Positions 58,861 through 64,000 of a stretch of 64,000 nt of DNA are shown here, one piece after another. The position numbers and the translations under genes were made by a program. Each line of letters starts with the position of its first letter. Position 1 is the stretch's first letter. Under the pieces are notes generated by a model. That model was not told the origin of the DNA, did not search any database, and was given only the letters and a program-made list of their open reading frames with translations. This DNA is from JAOUEA01 sp963825685 (GTDB lineage Bacteria > Actinomycetota > UBA4738 > HRBIN12), in contig CAWGUD010000020.1 in assembly GCA_963825685.1 (NCBI GenBank), positions 124,001 to 188,000 of the forward strand. The letters run 5' to 3'.

Positions 58861-61623
58861 CTAGGGGTACACGACGAAGCCGTCGACCAGGACGTCGGTG
58901 CCGGTCGAGGCCGAGTTCTTCGAGCCGAGCACCTTGATCACCATCGTGTGTTGCCCCGTCGCGAGGCCGGCGTACGAGACCTTCGCCTGCCAGGTCGTCG
59001 ACGATCGGTAGAGGTCAACCGTTCCTCTCGACACGCCGTCGATCGTGACGTTCGCCCTGCCATAGGAGCGGCCGAACGCGGTGAGCCAGTCGATCGCGGT
59101 CCCCGTGAAGACCACGGTGGCGGTGGCGTTCTTCGTTCGCGATGAGCGGTACGTGCCGTCGCTCGCTCCGGTGGCGGATGTGCTCTGCCAGTTGGCGTAG
59201 CGAACGGACGGCGCGGACTCCTGGGTCGTCGTCGTGCCGACCACGAACGCGTCGTGGGTGATGGTCGTTCCGGTCGAGGCCGAGGCCTTCGCGCCGAGGA
59301 CCTTGATCACCACGGTGTGGGTGGCGTTCGACAGCCCCGCATACACCTTCGAGACGCTGCCGGGAGAGGGCGCGTAGAGATCCACCGTCCCCTTGGCGCT
59401 GCCATCGATCGTGACGCTGGCGCGCCCGAGATTCGGACCCGTGCGGGCGATCCACGTGATCGAGGTGGTCGTCGGCGACACCCAGGTCAACGTCTGACCT
59501 TTCACGCCGTTGGCGCGGTACGCGCCGCCGTCGGCCGCCACGTCGACCACGCCGCGCCACCCGTCGTAGGCGACCCCCGTTGCGGCGTCGGCGAGCGTGA
59601 CCGGCGACGGCGCCAGCCCGAACGTCGCGCTCACCGACTCGGAGGCCGTGAGCGTCACGACGCACGAGGCGATGCCCGAGCACGCGCCGGACCAGCCGAC
59701 GAACGTCATGCCCGGACCGGCGCGGCCGTGAGCGTGACCTGCGTTCCGTGGTCGAAGCCCGCCGTGCACTCGACGCCGCAGTCGATGCCGACGGGCACGC
59801 TGGTGACCGTTCCGATGCCGGCACCGGACCTCGTGACCGTGAGCGTGCGCTGAACCGGGCGAACGTCGCACCGACGCTCTTCGCGTCGTCCATCGTGACG
59901 ACGCAGGGGTCGACGCCGGCACAGGCCCCGTACCACCCGGTGAACACGGCATGTTCCGCCGGTGACGCGGTGAGGGTGACCTGGGTGCCGTGCGGGAACG
60001 CGGCGGAGCAGATCGAGCCGCAGTCGATGCCGGACGGCAGGCTCGTGACGACACCGCTGCCCGCGCCCGAGGTCGAGACGGTGAGCTCGACGCGCGACGG
60101 TGACGAACGTCGCGGTGACACTCCTCGGCCCGTCGAGCGACATGGTGCAGACGTCGACGTCATCCGGTTCGACGGCACACTCGCCGGACCAGACCACGGC
60201 GGAGCCGGGTCCGGGCGAGGCCGAGAGCGTCACCTCGCTCCCTCGAACGAACGACGCCTCGCACACCGGGTCGCAGTCGATCCCGGACGGTGCGCTCGTG
60301 ACCGACCCGGTGCCGGTCGCGGCCACGCGTCGAGACGGACAACGTCTCGAGCGCTCGGAACGTGGCGACGACCGTCGTGTCGGCTCGGTGACCGTGACCG
60401 AGCACGGGTCCGTTCCCGGGCAGGCTCACCCCTGATCCGCTCCACCCGACGAACACCGACCCCGGCGAGGCGGTGGCGGTGAACGGTCACGAGGGTGCCG
60501 TCGTTCGACGGCTGCCGAGCAGACCGGATCCGCAGTCGACGGCGCCGACGTCGGCGGCGATCGACCCGGCGCCATCGCCGTCGGGAGCGACCGAGATCGT
60601 GCTCGATCGACGGTCGCCGAGGGAGCCGTGATCTGCGTCGCGAGGCTGCGCCACGCGTTCCACGTCGTCCCCGTGTAGTTCGGACTTGCCCGTCCGCCCG
60701 ACAGCACCGAATCGAGGAACCAGTTCCCTCCATCCTGCGCATGTGAGAACACCACGCCGGCGAGATCGGCCGCGTTGGCGTCGAGGTAGGACCCCATCGC
60801 CGCGAACCACTCGGCCTTGGCCGTCGGCGATCCGGTCGGTCCGCCTTCGTCGGCACCGGTCTCGTCGATCCAGGTGGGCTTGCCGACGGATCGTGCGAAC
60901 GCGATCGCGCTGTCGAACGACTCGGACGGGGCGAGCCAGCTGTTCGGACGGTGATAGCTGTCGACGCCGACCAGATCGTAGAGGCTCTCGTCGGCGGGGA
61001 ACCAGTTCGTCGGGCCCCCGTGGTTCCCCTCGTACGCCGCCCGGGTCAGCACCACCTGCCACTCGATGCGATCGGTGACCCCCATCGAATCGAAGAGGGC
61101 TCGGACGAGTTCGAAGCACTCCCGGTATTCCTCCCCCGTGCCCGAGTACGGCTGCGCATCGAGCTCACCCGGCGGCGCTTGGAGGTTGGCCTCCGAGTGG
61201 AACTGGAGGTAGTGGGTCACCTCTCCGTAGGTGGGCAGCGCCAACACCTCGTTCGCGAACGAGACCAGCTTGTCGTAGTAAGGACCTGAGCCGGCCTGCA
61301 ACTGCTCGGTGATGTGCGTGTACGGGATGCCCGTGCGGTTCTGGCCCGACCCGGTCTTCGGCTGGATGTTCATGCCGAGTGAGTACCCGGCAGCTGCGGC
61401 GGCGGCGGCATCGGAGGGGACCAGCTGGCTGTCGAACTGACCGTCACGCTGGCGCCCACGGAAGTACCCGAGCGAAACGCCCGATGCCGATTCGATCTCG
61501 CAGGAACTGCGCGTAGGTCTGCGGCCACAGCCCGACGACGAGATCATGCGCCGCCTGGGCGCGCGGCGTCGAGAGGCCGAGCAGGGGAATCGTCACGAGC
61601 GCGACGAGGAGCTGTCGCCTCAC
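58861..61623 (-). CDS. Secreted glycosidase-like protein with bacterial repeats and two C-terminal beta domains (many frameshifts)
   Basis: About 900 residues once joined. GTG start, signal peptide (LLVALVTIPLLGLSTPRAQA), then a TIM-barrel-like domain resembling GH26-type mannanases: HDLVVGLWPQTYAQF, THYLQFHSEANL, DLVGVDSYHRPNSWLAP and WIDETGADEG (possible acid and nucleophile). Then four Cys-bearing repeats (GIDCDPVCEASFVRGSEVTL, FTGWYGACAGVDPCVVTM, GWSGACSGIASCVVTL) at roughly 60600-59620, and two copies of the IDWxTxxGxxxGRAxVxIDG domain ending DVLVDGFVVYP. At least six frame changes occur, near 61505, 60600, 60470-60340, 60105, 59850 and 59715. Catalytic class uncertain. Confidence 0.7.
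59600..60620 (-). repeat. Four tandem bacterial (InlB-type) repeats within the glycosidase-like gene
   Basis: Each unit of about 75 residues has the frame GxGxVTSxPxGIDCxxxC, then xGxxVTLTAxP, GWxGxCxG and CVVTMxxxxSVxATF. Units lie near 60620-60370, 60330-60110, 60100-59860 and 59850-59620. DNA identity between units is modest, so they are old duplications. A similar single unit sits in the GH25 gene at about 49445-49660. Confidence 0.6.
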
Positions 61624-61743
61624 ACTCCGACCTTTCGAGCGCCAGACCGGGGGAAGTCGGCCCACCCAACCACGGGATGCGCTCGCGGTCAACCCACGGG
61701 ACGCCGGCCGAGGGATCGAGGCCCGTAGCCGGCGAAGAAGGGT

Positions 61744-62313
61744 CTAGTAGGTGGTCATCGTCGCGACGACGGTGTCGCGAGCGGCCCACCGGCCCTGGGA
61801 GCGGATCACGATCTCGCACCGGTAGGAGACGCCCTCGGCCTGGGTCGGGGCGACGATGTTGAGGGTGAACACCTTCCGCACGTGTTCCGACGCGGCGGGG
61901 AACGAGAATGCGAGCGTGCCCTGCCGGAACTCCTGCGTGACGTTGCGGGCTCGCCAGTCGGGGCGCTTGTGCTTGCCCATGAGGACCGCGTTGACCTTGA
62001 AACGGCGCGTCCCCCGGCAGCCGTCGACCGTGAGGGTGTCGGGTTGGTCGCCGTCGTTCTCGACGGTGATCCAGAACCGCACACCCTCGCCGTCTTCCAT
62101 GCGGACGGCGACGCCCTGCCGGGCTCCCGTCGTGTTGTAGACGTCGCGGCCCTTCCACGGATGCGGCAGCGGGTCGATCGTGCAGCCGGTGCTGAGACCG
62201 CAGAGCTTGATCCAGGCGTCGGCCTGGAAGTCGGCGGCGGCCGCGGGGGTCACGCCGGTGAGGACCGTCGCGGCCATCAGCAGCGCCAGGAGCGAAGCGA
62301 TGCGTCTCGTCAT
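61744..62313 (-). CDS. Small secreted protein
   Basis: Unrecognised exported protein, 189 residues. Signal peptide MTRRIASLLALLMAATVLTG cut near PAAAA. The mature part is beta-rich with paired Cys (KLCGLSTGCTIDP, VDGCRGTRRFKV, SYRCEIVIRSQG); FWITVENDGDQPDTLTVDG suggests an Ig-like or lipid-binding fold. The ATG at 62313 is supported by a TATGCT hexamer seven bases upstream, over an in-frame ATG at 62325. Confidence 0.75.
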   Translation of the reverse strand: MTRRIASLLALLMAATVLTGVTPAAAADFQADAWIKLCGLSTGCTIDPLPHPWKGRDVYNTTGARQGVAVRMEDGEGVRFWITVENDGDQPDTLTVDGCRGTRRFKVNAVLMGKHKRPDWRARNVTQEFRQGTLAFSFPAASEHVRKVFTLNIVAPTQAEGVSYRCEIVIRSQGRWAARDTVVATMTTY

Positions 62314-62320
62314 GGCGATG

Positions 62321-62326
62321 AGCATA
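62321..62326 (-). promoter_or_regulatory. -10 element of the secreted-protein gene
   Basis: TATGCT ends seven bases before the ATG at 62313. Confidence 0.45.
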
Positions 62327-62353
62327 CGGGCCGGGACCGGCCCGAGGACGTCG

Positions 62354-62779
62354 TCAGTCGTCGTCGGGCCGGCGGAGCTTCTTCGTGCGGCCGCGGCGCT
62401 TCTTCGCCGCGAGGCGGCGCTCGACCGAGGCGCGGGTGGCCTTGGTGGGCCGGCGCTTCGGGGGTGGGGGCGCGATCGCGGACCGGAGCGTCTCGGCGAG
62501 ACGCTCGAGCGCGGCTTCCCGGTTCTGCAGCTGCGAGCGGTGCTCCGACGCGGCGATCGTGAGCACCCCGTCGACCAGGCGGCCGGAGAGGCGTTCGAGC
62601 GCGCGGGCACGCAGCGTCGGACCCAGCGCGGTCGTCGTGGTCAGATCGAGGCTCAGCTCGACGCGGGAGTCGGCGGTGTTCACCGACTGGCCGCCCGGGC
62701 CCGACGAGCGGCTGAAGCGCCAGCGCAGCTCCCGCTCGGGCACGACGACCGAGCGCGTCACGCGGAGCGGCCCGGCCAT
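62354..62779 (-). CDS. arfB: Peptidyl-tRNA hydrolase/ribosome rescue factor ArfB
   Basis: Frees ribosomes stalled without a stop codon by hydrolysing peptidyl-tRNA. The 141-residue protein has the catalytic GGQ in RFSRSSGPGGQSVNTADSRV (near residue 29) and the long basic C-terminal tail that enters the mRNA channel (RRLAAKKRRGRTKKLRRPD). Start ATG at 62779, with a CATACT hexamer six bases before it. Confidence 0.93.
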   Translation of the reverse strand: MAGPLRVTRSVVVPERELRWRFSRSSGPGGQSVNTADSRVELSLDLTTTTALGPTLRARALERLSGRLVDGVLTIAASEHRSQLQNREAALERLAETLRSAIAPPPPKRRPTKATRASVERRLAAKKRRGRTKKLRRPDDD

Positions 62780-62815
62780 GTGGCCAGTATGCCCCGCGAG
62801 ACGCGCTCGAGGTCG

Positions 62816-63885
62816 TTAGGCGATCTTCACCACGTCGGCCTCGCCCGGCACGAGGGCGAGCGTCGTCGCGAACACGTGCCGTCGGGTCGAGGCGACACCG
62901 GTCGGCAGCGGCAGCTGCGCGACGACGTCACAGCTCGAGGTCGCGAGATCGCAGGAGCTCACCGTGCCCCCCACTCCCTGCCCGAACTCGGCGGCGAGCC
63001 AACTGGCCTCGTCGAACTCGACGACATGCAGGGCTCCGTCACGCGCGAAGCTCAGGTCGACGATCGACGTGAAGCCACGCCCGACGACGCTGCACGCGGG
63101 GCTGGAGCCGCATCGCGCGTGTCGGGTTCCCGGTTCGATGCGCCAGATGCGCGAGCGGTTCTTCGGCGCCGGGAATCCCTTCAGCTCACCGACGTAGTAC
63201 GCGCCGTCGGGGCCGACGGCGACGCTGGTCGCGACCGCCTGGGCCGGGGATCCGGTCCGGCAGCTCACACACGAACTCGAAGTCGGGCTCGGCATCGGGC
63301 AATCGGCGATCCGCTTGGCGTTCGCCGTGGGCACCATCTGGTCGGGCAACGTCGCGACCCAGTCGATCCGGCCGGTGCGGCTGACGATCAGCAAGCGCGT
63401 TGGCCGCCGCGTCGGCCACGAGGGCGCGACGACCCGGCAGGGCGGCCACGTTGAACGGATTCGAGTCGATCTCGCCACCATCGGGATTGACGGCGGCCTC
63501 GAACGCTCCGAGGTCGGCGACAGGCTTCACACGGCCGTCGACGATGCGATACAGCATCGAACCGGGGCCGCCGGTGACGGCGTGCATCGCACCGACCGTG
63601 TAGGGCGCGATATCGCTGACACCGGGAAGGGGCGCGACGAGCGAACGAGGCTCGCCGGAGCGCTGGTCGAAGTGCACGACCCCCTGGCCGGCATCGGCCA
63701 CGAAGATGTCGCCTCGCTTGATCGCGAGCCCGAACAAGGGCGTCGCGAACTCGAACGATCCTCGCTCGGCGGTCTCGTCGGCGCCCGCGGACTGCGGGAC
63801 GACGAGCATGAAGGCGGCGACCAGCGCGATCGCGCCGGTCGTGATGGATCGCGCGGAGCGTCGTGGAACGTGTGGAACGGGACAT
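62816..63885 (-). CDS. ScyD/ScyE-family secreted beta-propeller-like protein (four frameshifts)
   Basis: Resembles the ScyD/ScyE family of exported NHL-like propellers. The ATG at 63885 follows GGAGG. MSRSTRST changes frame near 63855 into the signal helix (TGAIALVAAFMLVVPQSAGA), then FEFATPLFGLAIKRGDIFVA, VVHFDQRSGEPRSLVAPLPG, NPFNVAALPGRRALVADAAA. Further changes near 63400 (LLIVSRTGRIDWVATLPDQM), 63300 and 63255 join DFEFVCELPDRIP to VATSVAVGPDGAYYVGELKG and the C-terminus (TLALVPGEADVVKIA). Joined length is about 355 residues. No scytonemin genes are present, so the role is unknown. The 115 bases beyond the start to the window end show no gene. Confidence 0.75.
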
Positions 63886-64000
63886 CGGGGGGTCCTCCCT
63901 CTCCCTGAACGGACTGGGACGCATCACTTCTAGTCGCTGTGCCTCGCTTCGGTCAACCCCCGCCCCCACCGCCATCGGTCCCGCCGAACCAGTGCCGTGC

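Noticed and set aside
59600..60620. Phase-variable simple repeat causing the frame changes in the glycosidase-like gene.
   Set aside because: The repeats are diverged protein-level units, not identical short DNA repeats, and similar frame breaks occur in non-repetitive genes.
1..64000. Mobile elements, prophage genes, CRISPR arrays or defence systems.
   Set aside because: I found no transposase, integrase, phage structural protein, Cas protein, restriction gene or regularly spaced direct repeats.

Overview
The window looks like chromosomal DNA of a deep-branching, high-GC actinobacterium (Actinomycetota). The signs are very high GC at third codon positions, frequent GTG starts, a glnE adenylyltransferase, a Lys-Glu-Asp-Phe tRNA neighbourhood, a leucine-degradation cluster and many actinobacterial-type conserved proteins. 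There is no prophage, insertion sequence or CRISPR array. It reads as ordinary core and accessory chromosome.

Layout. 0-5.4 kb: a broken secreted-protein gene, a membrane protein, mscL, a short-chain dehydrogenase and glnE. 5.4-13.6 kb: a divergent leucine/isovalerate catabolic cluster (acyl-CoA synthetase and isovaleryl-CoA dehydrogenase leftward; methylcrotonyl-CoA carboxylase beta, methylglutaconyl-CoA hydratase, carboxylase alpha and HMG-CoA lyase rightward). 13.6-24.5 kb: a RidA protein, glutamine synthetase, a secreted protein, two tandem cupredoxins, nadE, four tRNA genes, a membrane cupredoxin and an adenylate cyclase. 24.5-31.6 kb: 2-oxoacid dehydrogenase E1alpha/E1beta/E2, a cobalamin-binding-type protein, an EamA transporter, a nucleoside phosphorylase, a DUF4234 protein and a Kal-like hotdog enzyme. 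31.6-46.9 kb: purine biosynthesis on the minus strand (purF-purM; purA-membrane protein-purD-purE-purB-purC-purS/Q-purL-HAD) interrupted by a DUF4397 protein and an ECF sigma factor/ogt pair. 46.9-64 kb: an ABC ATPase, a GH25 lysozyme-like protein, small conserved proteins, thioredoxin, YbaK, a methyltransferase, a winged-helix protein, a large cyclase-ATPase regulator, a repeat-rich glycosidase-like secreted protein, arfB and a ScyD/E-like protein.

How they work together. The 2-oxoacid dehydrogenase (if it is the branched-chain type), isovaleryl-CoA dehydrogenase, methylcrotonyl-CoA carboxylase, hydratase, lyase and acyl-CoA synthetase would cover most of leucine oxidation to acetyl-CoA and acetoacetate. 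The purine block covers PRPP to AMP except purN/purT, purK and purH. Nearly every junction in it is a 4-base GTGA or ATGA overlap, so it is probably translationally coupled.

Two window-wide properties matter to any user. First, about thirty genes or gene parts are broken by single-base frame changes while the protein signal continues in the next frame. This looks like uncorrected long-read consensus error rather than biology, and several entries are therefore given as joined reading frames. Second, many genes have a TANNNT hexamer ending 6-9 bases before the start codon with no Shine-Dalgarno sequence, which indicates widespread leaderless transcription.
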